From: Kitasatospora sp. NBC_01250
GTDB lineage: Bacteria; Actinomycetota; Actinomycetes; Streptomycetales; Streptomycetaceae
Length of the DNA: 64,000 bases
NCBI RefSeq assembly: GCF_036226465.1
Contig: NZ_CP108476.1
Span: forward strand, 806,001 to 870,000
Direction of reading: 5' to 3'
The notes under the pieces were generated by a model. That model had not been told where the DNA came from. It searched no databases and saw only the letters and a list, made by a program, of their open reading frames with translations. Shown in pieces: positions 38,741 through 46,819 of the stretch (the first letter of the stretch is position 1; every line of letters begins with the position of its first letter). The translations under genes were made by a program, and so were the position numbers.

Positions 38741-39991
38741 ATGACTCTCCTGTTGCTCAACCGAAGGCCCCTGCTGGACCGCCTCGCCTCCTGGTTCCCC
38801 GACTGCGCCGAGGAGTTGGTCGTGGTGACCGACCCGTCGGCGCTGGGCGACGCCGGCCCGGCCCGGTGGTCCGGGCGCTTTCGCCACCTCGCGGTGGTCG
38901 ACGACTACACGGGCCGGGCGACCGAGGAGCTCGTCGAACGCCTGGTGCGCGAGCACGCCGTCGAGCGGATCCTCACCACGGCCGAGACCGACGTGCTGCG
39001 GGCCGCCCGGCTGCGGCACCGCCTCGGCCTGCCCGGTCAGGACGAGGCGAGCGCACTGGCCTACCGGGACAAGCACGTCATGAAGACCCTGGCCGGCGCG
39101 GCGGGCGTGCCGGTGGCGCCCATGCGGCTGCTGCACAGCGGCGCGGAGCTCAGGGACTTCGCCGGAGAGCACGGCCTGCCCGTGGTCGTCAAGGCGGTCG
39201 ACGGCGTGGCGTGCCTGGGGCAGCGGGTCCTCACCGACCCGGCCGCGCTCCGGGACCTGGACGGCGGGTGGCCCGCCCCGCTGCTCGCCGAGGCCTGGAT
39301 CGAGGGCGAGACCTTCCACGTCGACGGCGTGATGGCGGCGGGGCGCGTGCTGTTCGGCCGTCCGTCCCGCTACCTCCACAGCCAGTGGCTCACCCATCGC
39401 GCCAGCGCCCCGCTGGTGAGCGGCATGCTGGCCGAGGACGACCCGCTGTTCGGGCGGCTGCAGCGCGCGGTCGGCGAGGTGGTGCGGGCGCTGCCCGCGC
39501 CGAGCCAGGCGTGCGCGTTCCACGCCGAGTTCTTCCGCACCGCCGAGGACCGGATCGTGCTGTGCGAGATCGCCTGTCGCGCCGGCGGCGGCAGCATCGT
39601 CGAGGCGTTCGAGCTCGCCACCGGGCTCAACCTGCACGGCGCCTCGCTGCGCGGCCAGGCCGGGCGCGAGCTCGCGCTGCCCGCACCGGGCGAGGTCGTG
39701 CGGCACGGGTACGCGACCTGGTTCCCGCCCGTCGCCCCCGCCACGCTGCGCGGGCTACCCGCGCACTGCCCGCTGCCCGGCGTGGTGAAGTACGCGCCGA
39801 GCGGGCGGATCGGGCACCGCTACCACGGCCCCGACTCGCCCTCGCACCGCGTGGCCGATCTCTTCTTCCGGCTCACCGACGGCGAACCGACCACCCAGCT
39901 GCGGGAGATCGAGCGCTGGTGGGCGGCGCAGGCACGGTGGGACTTCGGCGACGGCGTGGCCGCCCCCGCCGCAGAGGCGGAGCGCGCATGA
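38741..39991 (+). CDS. ATP-grasp ligase 2 (cluster)
   Basis: 416 residues, ATG start 11 bases after the oxygenase stop; its own stop overlaps the MFS start (ATGA). N-terminal Rossmann-like domain with ILTTAETDVLRAARLR, ATP-grasp entry ALAYRDKHVMKTLAGAAGV (DK-x-x-x-K type), VVVKAVDGVACLGQRVL as the nucleotide-binding strand, and the metal site IVLCEIACRAGGGSIVEAFE with E-x-x-x-R-x-G-G. The C-terminal region (about 320-416) resembles the extra domain of BL00235/CARNS1-related amide ligases. It should form an amide bond between a carboxylate and an amine. It is related to but clearly distinct from the ligases at 28353 and 42626. Confidence 0.88.
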   Translation: MTLLLLNRRPLLDRLASWFPDCAEELVVVTDPSALGDAGPARWSGRFRHLAVVDDYTGRATEELVERLVREHAVERILTTAETDVLRAARLRHRLGLPGQDEASALAYRDKHVMKTLAGAAGVPVAPMRLLHSGAELRDFAGEHGLPVVVKAVDGVACLGQRVLTDPAALRDLDGGWPAPLLAEAWIEGETFHVDGVMAAGRVLFGRPSRYLHSQWLTHRASAPLVSGMLAEDDPLFGRLQRAVGEVVRALPAPSQACAFHAEFFRTAEDRIVLCEIACRAGGGSIVEAFELATGLNLHGASLRGQAGRELALPAPGEVVRHGYATWFPPVAPATLRGLPAHCPLPGVVKYAPSGRIGHRYHGPDSPSHRVADLFFRLTDGEPTTQLREIERWWAAQARWDFGDGVAAPAAEAERA

Positions 39992-41262
39992 GCAGCGACA
40001 CGACGGCCGGCCCCCTGGTCGGCCCGGCCAGGACCCGCCTGTACCTGGCTGCCCGCAGCATCGACGCCGTGGGCAGCGGGCTGTGGATGCCGATCTCTCT
40101 GTTCTTCTTCGTCCAGGCCCAGCGGCTGCCCGTCGACCAGGTCGGCGCGGCGCTCACCGTGGGGGCGGTGTTCGGCCTGGTCGCGGGTCCCTTCGGCGGC
40201 ACCCTGGTGGACCGTTGGGGGCCCGGGCCGGTGGTCCTGGCCAGCAACGTGGTGCGGGCGGTCGGCTTCCTGCTCTATCCGCAGGTCGGCGCGGTCTGGC
40301 AGGTCGCCCTGATCGCGGCGGCGAACTCGGCGGGCGACCGGATCTTCTGGACCGCGAACACCCCGCTGCTCGCCCAACTGGCCGGCGAGCGCAAGCTGCT
40401 CGGCACGCTGGGCACGATGAGCGTGGTGCGCATCGCCGGGCTGGGCATCGGCGCGGGGCTCGCCGGCCTGGTCGGGCGCAGCACCGCGGGGCTGCACGCG
40501 CTGGCCTGGGCCAACGGCGTGAGCTTCGCGCTGGCCGCGGCGCTGGTCTGCGCCGTCCTGCGGGTGCCCGCACCCGACCGGGCGGCGCCGGACGACGGCA
40601 CGGGGCGGGACGGCGGGACATCGGGCGGGCCCGCGCGGACCTGGCGCACGGTGCTGCGCGACCGCCCGTACCTGCTGCTGTGCCTGATCCAGGTGCAGTT
40701 CACCCTCGCGGCCTCCAGCCTGACCGTCGCGCTGCCCCTGGTGGCCGTCCGCACCCTGCACGGACCGCTGTGGCTGGCCGGGGCCTCCGTGCTGGTCGGC
40801 AACATCGTGCTGATGGTCGCGGTGAAACGCGCGATCGCCTACAGCCGGCGCACCTCCCGGCTGCGGGCGCTGACCGCCGCCGCCGGCCTGTTCGCCGTCA
40901 CCTTCCTGCTGATGGCGCCCGCCCAACTGGCCGGCCGGGCGCTGGTGGTGCCACTGGTGCTGCTCGTCTCCGTGCTCGGCGTGACCGCCGAGGCGCTGTT
41001 CGGGTCCGTGATGAGCGCCGCCGCCTACGAGGCCGCCCCCGAGGGCTTGAAGGGCCGCTACAACGCGCTCTTCCAGACGGCCTACGGCACCTCCGGCGCC
41101 CTGGCGCCGGCGGTCTTCACCGCGCTGCTCGCGGTGGGCAACCCGGTGCTGTGGCTGGCCCTGGTGGCCTCCAGCGCGCTCACCGTCCCGGTGCTGCGGG
41201 TGGCGGCCGACAGGCTGCCGGGCGCCGGTCTGACCCAGGCCCCACGATCGGAGAGCACATGA
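39988..41262 (+). CDS. MFS exporter, cluster-encoded
   Basis: 424 residues from an ATG inside the ATGA overlap with the upstream ligase. About twelve hydrophobic segments are visible. The first spans LYLAARSIDAVGSGLWMPIS, then the motif-A-like loop GPFGGTLVDRWGPGPVVL between helices 2 and 3. A central charged loop rich in Asp/Gly/Pro (about residues 190-215) and a second six-helix half follow, ending near LWLALVASSALTVPVL. The pattern fits drug-proton antiporters of the major facilitator family. Being translationally coupled on both sides to biosynthetic genes, it is the likely exporter and self-protection gene for the nucleoside product. Confidence 0.88.
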   Translation: MSSDTTAGPLVGPARTRLYLAARSIDAVGSGLWMPISLFFFVQAQRLPVDQVGAALTVGAVFGLVAGPFGGTLVDRWGPGPVVLASNVVRAVGFLLYPQVGAVWQVALIAAANSAGDRIFWTANTPLLAQLAGERKLLGTLGTMSVVRIAGLGIGAGLAGLVGRSTAGLHALAWANGVSFALAAALVCAVLRVPAPDRAAPDDGTGRDGGTSGGPARTWRTVLRDRPYLLLCLIQVQFTLAASSLTVALPLVAVRTLHGPLWLAGASVLVGNIVLMVAVKRAIAYSRRTSRLRALTAAAGLFAVTFLLMAPAQLAGRALVVPLVLLVSVLGVTAEALFGSVMSAAAYEAAPEGLKGRYNALFQTAYGTSGALAPAVFTALLAVGNPVLWLALVASSALTVPVLRVAADRLPGAGLTQAPRSEST

Positions 41263-42629
41263 CCCCCGCCGAAAGCCCGGCGCACCGCAGCACGGCGCGG
41301 GCGATCGACGCCCTGCGAGGCTACTGGTCCGGCCGCTCGGCCGTGCTGTTCTGGCCGTCCTTCACCGGGACGGCCCGGGTCCTGACGGGCCAGCTCGCCG
41401 CGTGCGGTGCGACCGTCGCGGGGGTCGTCACGGCGACCGCCCCCGCGGCGGACGCGCCCGCGGTCCCCCACATTTTCAGCTGCGCGCAGCAGGGCCTCGA
41501 CGTGCCGCGCAACGGCTTCTACCGCTGGCTGGAGAACCCCCCGCCGGAGCTCGGGGCCTGGCTGGACCGGGTCGATCCGCAGCGCAGCTGGACGGTGCTG
41601 GGCGACAACTTCCTGGCCGCCGGCGAACTGCTCGGGCGGCCCGTGCACGGCTGGCGGCGGCCGCAGTGGTCCGCCTGGGAGGACAAGACCCGGATCGAGG
41701 CCCTGTGGCACCTGGCGGGGATCCCCTCCCCGCGCCACGTCGTGACCCGGGTGGACGATCCCGCCGTGGCCGGTCACGTCCGCGAGCTGGACCGCGGTTC
41801 GGGAGTCGTGCTCGCGATCGACTCCACCCGGGCCCACTACGGCAACGCCACCGGGCTGCGCTGGGTCCGCGACCCGCACGCGCTCGCCGAGGCGCTGCGC
41901 TGGGCGGGCGAGCGGGCCCGGACGGTGCGCATCGCGGAGTTCGTCGAGGGCACGCCGTGCAGCATCCTCGGCACGGTGCTGGCGGACGGCGTCGCGGTCT
42001 TCGACCCGCTCGAGATCGTGACACTGCGCGAGCGGCACGGTGCGCGGCTGACGTTCTGCGGCTCCTCCACCCGGTGGCGGCCGGATCCCGCGGCCGTCGA
42101 CCAGATGCGCCACTACGTCCGGCTGGCCGGGAGCTGGCTGGCAGCCAACGCCGGATTCCGCGGCATGTTCAGTGTCGACGGCCTGCTCGGCGAAGACGGC
42201 TTCACCGCCACCGAGTTGAACCCGCGCCAGGCCTCCGGGCTGGGCCTGCGGGAGGCCTGGCCCGGGTTTCCGGGCTACCTGTTCCAACGCGGCGTGCAGG
42301 AGGCGCTGCCCGGGGTGGCCGATCTGCCCTGGCAGGACGTGGAGACGGCGTTCCGCGACGCGATCCGCCGCCACCCCTCCCACAGCGTGAGCGTGCCGGC
42401 GCCGCAGGCATCACTGCCGCCGGGCGAGCACAGCGCGCACCTGATCACCGGCGACCTCGCCCGGACCGTGCGGTTCCGGCTCGACGACCGCCGCGCGCGG
42501 CTGACCGACGTCGACCCGCTGCCCGGGGACGGCTCGCTCGGGCCGACCGCCGCCGCGCTGGCCCGACTCCTCGGCCGGCCCGAACTCGCCGCTCCCTGCG
42601 ACCGTTTCCACCCTGGAGGCACCCCATGA
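41259..42629 (+). CDS. ATP-grasp ligase 3 (cluster), divergent type
   Basis: 456 residues, ATG start overlapping the MFS stop (ATGA). It differs from the other three ligases. The N-terminus has VLFWPSFTGTARVLTGQLAA; the ATP-grasp entry is QWSAWEDKTRIEALWHLAGI; the substrate-lid region is RTVRIAEFVEGTPCSILG; and the metal site is the E-x-N-x-R form, FTATELNPRQASGLGLREA. That form is typical of peptide-ligase ATP-grasp enzymes such as D-Ala-D-Ala and glutathione-type ligases. The last 80 residues form a small beta domain. Role: amide-bond formation with an unknown amino acid; the different active-site form suggests a different partner from the other three. Confidence 0.82.
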   Translation: MTPAESPAHRSTARAIDALRGYWSGRSAVLFWPSFTGTARVLTGQLAACGATVAGVVTATAPAADAPAVPHIFSCAQQGLDVPRNGFYRWLENPPPELGAWLDRVDPQRSWTVLGDNFLAAGELLGRPVHGWRRPQWSAWEDKTRIEALWHLAGIPSPRHVVTRVDDPAVAGHVRELDRGSGVVLAIDSTRAHYGNATGLRWVRDPHALAEALRWAGERARTVRIAEFVEGTPCSILGTVLADGVAVFDPLEIVTLRERHGARLTFCGSSTRWRPDPAAVDQMRHYVRLAGSWLAANAGFRGMFSVDGLLGEDGFTATELNPRQASGLGLREAWPGFPGYLFQRGVQEALPGVADLPWQDVETAFRDAIRRHPSHSVSVPAPQASLPPGEHSAHLITGDLARTVRFRLDDRRARLTDVDPLPGDGSLGPTAAALARLLGRPELAAPCDRFHPGGTP

Positions 42630-44614
42630 CCGAGCTGCCGCACTCCGCGCACGTCGTGATCGTCAACCGGTGGTCGCGGACCGACTTCGTCGACTACACA
42701 CGCTGCGTCGACCACCGCGCCCACCGGGTCAGCTACGTGACCCATCCGGCCAGGCGGGCGGCCGTGCCCGCCGAGGCGGTGGAGGTCGTCCAGGTCGCCG
42801 ACCTGGACGACCTGGCGCAGGTGCACGCGGCGGTCGCCGCCCTGGCGAACCGGCACGGCGCCCCGGACCGGATCGTGGCCATGCACGAACTGGACCTGCT
42901 CACCGGTGCGGCGCTGCGGGAGCGGTGGCGGTGCCCGGGGCCCCGGGCGGAGCAGGTCCTCCCGTTCCGGGACAAGTCCGTGATGGCGGAACGGGTTTCG
43001 GCGGCGGGCCTGGCGGTGCCCAGGTTCACCCGGGTCACGGACTCCGCGGCCGTGCGCGCGTTCGCCGAGTCCGTGGGCCGGCCGATCGTCCTCAAGCCGC
43101 TGGCCGGCCGCGGTGCCAGCGGTGTCCTGCGGCTGGCCGGACCGGCCGACATTGACGCCCTCGGTGCCGCCTTCTTCACCGAAGGGTCGTACCTGGCGCA
43201 GGAGTTCAACCCCCACCCGACGTATCACGTCGACGGGGTCTTCACCGGCGAGCGGCTGGCCGAGCACCGCGTCTCCCGCTACGTCAACGACTGCCTGGCC
43301 TTCCGGGCCGCGGGCGTGCCGCTGGGGTCGGTCGAGGAGGACGACCCGGACGTCGCCCGGTACGTCGGCGCGTTCGCCACCGGGGCGCTGGCCGCGCTGA
43401 CCGACCGGCCGACCGTCTTCCACCTGGAGCTCTTCGTCGACCGGGCGCGCGGGGCCTGCACCTTCCTGGAGGTCGCCGCCCGCGCGGGCGGGGCCGAAAT
43501 CCCGCTCCTGTGGCGGGAGTCGGGTCGCGGTGACCTGCTGGAGACGCTGGCGCGGATCCAGCTCGGGCTCCCGGTCGCCGACCTCCCCGCCGATATCCGG
43601 GGTGAGCAGGAGATCGGCGGCTGGCTGATCGTGCCCGCGCCCCGCCTGCGGCCCGGCCGCGTCGTCGGGAGCAGCTCGATGCTCGCCCGGCCCGACGGCC
43701 CCTACACGGAGACGTTCCTGCCGGTGGGCACCGTCCTGCCGAGGACCGACCCCTACCACCAGCACGTCGGCGGCCGGTTCCGGTTCCGCGGCACGTCGAG
43801 CGCCGCCGTCGAGGCGGGCATCCGGGCCACCGCGGCGGACTTCCGGATGACCGTGGAACCGGCGGCCGAGACATCCGCACCGGACGCCGAGCGCGCCCGC
43901 CCCCGGGGCACCGGCCCCGGGGCCATCGCCCCGGACGGGTCCGCGGTGGAGTTCTTCGCCGCCCTGCTCCCGGGCACCGGAACTGCCGCCGTCGTGCACG
44001 GCGCGGTCGCCGAGGGCGGCAGCATCCTGGAACTCGGCGCCGGGGCCGGCCGGGTCACCGGCCCGCTCGTGGCACTGGGCCACCAGGTGGTCGCGGTGGA
44101 CGAGTCGGCCGAGATGCTCGCCCATCTGAGCCGGGCCGCACCCGGCGCCGAGACGGTCCTCTCGCGCATCGAGGACCTGCGGCTGGACCGCACCTTCGAC
44201 GCCGTGCTGCTGATGTCCTCGCTCATCAACTACGTGTCGCAGAAGCCGCTGCTGGACGCCTGCCGCCGGCACGTGGCACCGCACGGCGTGGTCGTCGTCC
44301 AGCGCACCCACCCCGGCTTCTTCGAGGACGCCGGTCCGGCCGCCTGGGAGAACCGCGGCACGCGGTTCCGCACCTACGACGTCGAGCAGCTGGCGGACGG
44401 CGCCGTGGCCTGCACCAAGGAGTACCGCATCGGCGAGCGGACCTGGACCTTCTCCGGCGTCTTCCAGCGGCTCGACGACGAGGACCTGCCGGAGGTCCTC
44501 GGCGCGTCGGGCCTGCGCTTCGAGCGCTTCCTCGACGAGCGGCGCACCTACATACTCGCTCGCGTGGCTCAGGGCCCCGGGCCCCAGCCGAAAGGACCGG
44601 TAGCAGAACGATGA
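42626..44614 (+). CDS. ATP-grasp ligase 4 fused to a SAM methyltransferase
   Basis: 662 residues, ATG start overlapping the stop of ligase 3. Residues about 1-410 are an ATP-grasp ligase: EQVLPFRDKSVMAERVSAAG (DK signature), PIVLKPLAGRGASGVLRLAG, and the metal site CTFLEVAARAGGAEIPLLWR. A linker rich in Glu/Ala/Pro (about 415-435) leads to a class I methyltransferase at about 440-650 with motif I ILELGAGAGRVTGPLVALGH, the acidic VVAVDESAEML and an aspartate-bearing FDAVLLMSSLINY. No stop or frameshift separates the halves and both active sites look complete, so it is a true two-domain fusion. The methyltransferase may methylate the sugar hydroxyl, the guanidine or the peptide; malayamycin, for comparison, carries an O-methyl group. 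Confidence 0.87.
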   Translation: MTELPHSAHVVIVNRWSRTDFVDYTRCVDHRAHRVSYVTHPARRAAVPAEAVEVVQVADLDDLAQVHAAVAALANRHGAPDRIVAMHELDLLTGAALRERWRCPGPRAEQVLPFRDKSVMAERVSAAGLAVPRFTRVTDSAAVRAFAESVGRPIVLKPLAGRGASGVLRLAGPADIDALGAAFFTEGSYLAQEFNPHPTYHVDGVFTGERLAEHRVSRYVNDCLAFRAAGVPLGSVEEDDPDVARYVGAFATGALAALTDRPTVFHLELFVDRARGACTFLEVAARAGGAEIPLLWRESGRGDLLETLARIQLGLPVADLPADIRGEQEIGGWLIVPAPRLRPGRVVGSSSMLARPDGPYTETFLPVGTVLPRTDPYHQHVGGRFRFRGTSSAAVEAGIRATAADFRMTVEPAAETSAPDAERARPRGTGPGAIAPDGSAVEFFAALLPGTGTAAVVHGAVAEGGSILELGAGAGRVTGPLVALGHQVVAVDESAEMLAHLSRAAPGAETVLSRIEDLRLDRTFDAVLLMSSLINYVSQKPLLDACRRHVAPHGVVVVQRTHPGFFEDAGPAAWENRGTRFRTYDVEQLADGAVACTKEYRIGERTWTFSGVFQRLDDEDLPEVLGASGLRFERFLDERRTYILARVAQGPGPQPKGPVAER

Positions 44615-45729
44615 TCGTGAACTCGTGGAACGAATGGGACCCACTGCGCGAGGTCGTGGTCGGCTCGGCGGACAACGCCTGCTTCGAACCCATCGAGCCC
44701 GGCAACCGCCCGACCGTCCGCAACGCCCCCGCCGGCAGCCCCTTCCCGACCGGGCCCAAGCCGCGTGCCGCCATCGAGCGGGCCAACGAGGAGCTGGCGG
44801 GCCTGGCCGCCCTGCTCGAATCCCGCGGCATCACCGTCCGCCGGCCGACGCCGCACGACTTCGCCGCGCCGGTGCGGACCCCCGACTTCGAGGTGGCCAA
44901 CCAGTACTGCGCGGTCTGCCCGCGGGACGTGATGATCACGATCGGCCACGAGATCATCGAGGCCACCATGTCGCGCCGGGCGCGGTACTTCGAGTTCCGC
45001 CCCTACCGCGAACTCGTCTACGAGTACTGGAACGCCGACCCCGACGTGGTGTGGACCACCGCGCCCAAGCCGTCGATGGACGACGGCATGTACCGGGAGG
45101 AGTTCTGGGAGTGGCCGCTGGCGGAGCGCCACCGCCGGATGCACTCCTTCGAGTTCTGCGTCTCCCAGGACCAGGTGGTCTTCGACGCGGCCGACATCAG
45201 CCGCTTCGGCCGCGACCTCATCGTCCAGGAGTCGATGACCACCAACCGCACCGGCATCTCCTGGCTCAAGCGGCACCTGGAACCGCGCGGGTTCCGGGTC
45301 CACCCGGTGCACTTCCCGCTGGACCACTTCCCCTCGCACATCGACTGCACCTTCGTCCCGCTGCGCCCCGGCCTGGTGCTGACCAACCCGGAGCGCCCGC
45401 TGCTCGACCGGGACGCGCGCCTCTTCCTGGACAACGACTGGCAGTTGGTGGACGCCCCGCAGCCCACGTCCGGCAATGACGAGATGCCCGAGTACTGCCA
45501 GTCCTCGAAGTGGCTGTCGATGAACGTGCTGAGCCTGTCCCCCACCACGGTGGTCTGCGAGGAGCAGGAGAAGCCGCTGCAGGACCTGCTGTCCAAGCTC
45601 GACTTCGAGGTCCTCACCGTCCCGTTCCGCAACGTGTTCGAGTACGGCGGGTCGCTGCACTGCGCCACCTGGGACATCCACCGCGAGGGCGGGCAGGAGG
45701 ACTACTTCCCCACCCTCACACGCCCCTGA
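44611..45729 (+). CDS. L-arginine:glycine amidinotransferase-like enzyme (PumN-like)
   Basis: 372 residues, ATG start overlapping the previous stop (ATGA). The amidinotransferase catalytic triad is visible: aspartate in VVFDAADISRFGRDL (about residue 194), histidine in HFPSHIDCTFVPLRPG (about 248), and the nucleophilic cysteine in GGSLHCATWDIHREGG (about 352). Length and motifs match the family that includes human AGAT, CyrA of cylindrospermopsin and PumN of pseudouridimycin, which move the amidino group of arginine to glycine to give guanidinoacetate. A guanidino cap on a peptidyl nucleoside is therefore the main prediction. It is the last gene of the coupled rightward operon. Confidence 0.92.
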   Translation: MIVNSWNEWDPLREVVVGSADNACFEPIEPGNRPTVRNAPAGSPFPTGPKPRAAIERANEELAGLAALLESRGITVRRPTPHDFAAPVRTPDFEVANQYCAVCPRDVMITIGHEIIEATMSRRARYFEFRPYRELVYEYWNADPDVVWTTAPKPSMDDGMYREEFWEWPLAERHRRMHSFEFCVSQDQVVFDAADISRFGRDLIVQESMTTNRTGISWLKRHLEPRGFRVHPVHFPLDHFPSHIDCTFVPLRPGLVLTNPERPLLDRDARLFLDNDWQLVDAPQPTSGNDEMPEYCQSSKWLSMNVLSLSPTTVVCEEQEKPLQDLLSKLDFEVLTVPFRNVFEYGGSLHCATWDIHREGGQEDYFPTLTRP

Positions 45730-45760
45730 GGAGCGCGGGCACCCCACGGTTCCACCACGC

Positions 45761-45789
45761 TGAAACCCTCGTGAAACCGCGCTGAACGC
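45761..45789 (+). promoter_or_regulatory. SARP-type triple direct repeat, 11-bp period, upstream of drrA-like gene
   Basis: TGAAACC at 45761-45767, TGAAACC at 45772-45778 and TGAACGC at 45783-45789 recur with exactly 11-bp spacing. SARP/AfsR regulators bind heptameric direct repeats with this period placed about 8 bp before a -10 box; a weak candidate -10 (CAAGCT) starts nine bases after the third repeat. The ATG at 45812 has no Shine-Dalgarno sequence, so a leaderless transcript is possible. Confidence 0.5.
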
Positions 45790-45811
45790 GCCCTGCCGCA
45801 AGCTCTGCGGC

Positions 45812-46819
45812 ATGACGACAACGACCCCGCACCCACTCGCCATCGCGGCCGAGGGGCTGCGCAAGGCCTACGGGGACAAGACGGTCCTCGACGGCATCGA
45901 CCTCGCGGTGCCCACCGGCACCGTCTTCTCCCTGCTCGGCCCGAACGGCGCCGGCAAGACCACCGCTGTCAAGATCCTCTCCACCCTCGTCACCGCCGAC
46001 GCCGGCGAACTGCACGTCGGCGGCCACGACCTGGCCGCCGACCCGCAGGCCGTGCGGGCCGCGATCGGCGTCACCGGCCAGTTCTCGGCCGTCGACGGCC
46101 TGATCACCGGCGAGGAGAACATGCTGCTCATGGCGGACCTGCACCACCTCCCCCGCCGTGAGAGCCGCCGCACCATCGCCGGACTCCTGGAGCGCTTCGA
46201 CCTGGTGGAGGCCGCGCGGAAGCCCGCCGCCACCTACTCCGGCGGCATGAGGCGCCGCCTGGACATCGCCATGACGCTGGTCGGCGACCCGCGGATCATC
46301 TTCCTCGACGAGCCGACCACCGGCCTCGACCCGCGCAGCCGCCACACCATGTGGGGGATCATCCGCGAACTGGTCGCCGGCGGCGTCACCGTCTTCCTCA
46401 CCACCCAGTACCTGGAGGAGGCCGACGAACTCGCCGACCGCATCGCGGTCCTGAGCGAGGGCCGGATCGCCGCCGAGGGCAGTGCCGGCGAACTGAAGCG
46501 GCTGGTCCCGGGCGGGCACGTGCGGTTGCGGTTCGCCGACCCGTCCGCGTACCGGTCGGCCGCCACCGCCCTGCGCGGGGTCACCAGGGACGACGCGGCG
46601 CTGTCGCTGCAGATCCCCAGCGACGGCAGCCAGCGCGAACTGCGCTCCATCCTCGACTGGTTGGACTCCGCCGGCGTCGCGGCCGACGAGCTGACCGTGC
46701 ACACCCCCGACCTCGACGACGTGTTCTTCGCCCTCACCGGCGGCACCGACCTCCCCGACCAGGCCGACCGCCCCGGCCAGCCCAGCCAGCCCGACCAGCC
46801 CAAGGAGACGGCCCGATGA
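45812..46819 (+). CDS. ABC transporter ATP-binding protein, DrrA family
   Basis: 335 residues, ATG start. Complete ABC domain: Walker A GPNGAGKTT (about residue 45), Q-loop GQFSAVDGLITGEEN, signature TYSGGMRRRLDIA, Walker B IIFLDEPTTGLDPRSR and the H-loop region, which reads TTQYLEEADEL. Here glutamine takes the place of the usual switch histidine, as is normal in the DrrA family. The C-terminal 100 residues end with a Pro/Gln/Asp tail (GQPSQPDQP). DrrA-type subunits drive export of drugs and hydrophobic or nucleoside antibiotics. It overlaps the permease gene by four bases. Cluster membership is likely but not certain: it starts 82 bases after the amidinotransferase gene and may have its own SARP-type promoter. 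Confidence 0.9.
   Translation: MTTTTPHPLAIAAEGLRKAYGDKTVLDGIDLAVPTGTVFSLLGPNGAGKTTAVKILSTLVTADAGELHVGGHDLAADPQAVRAAIGVTGQFSAVDGLITGEENMLLMADLHHLPRRESRRTIAGLLERFDLVEAARKPAATYSGGMRRRLDIAMTLVGDPRIIFLDEPTTGLDPRSRHTMWGIIRELVAGGVTVFLTTQYLEEADELADRIAVLSEGRIAAEGSAGELKRLVPGGHVRLRFADPSAYRSAATALRGVTRDDAALSLQIPSDGSQRELRSILDWLDSAGVAADELTVHTPDLDDVFFALTGGTDLPDQADRPGQPSQPDQPKETAR

Noticed and set aside
42275..44644. Long minus-strand open frame (about 790 codons) opposite the ATP-grasp genes
   Set aside because: No recognisable domain and Arg/Gly/His-rich composition; it is a codon-bias shadow of the two coupled plus-strand ligase genes.
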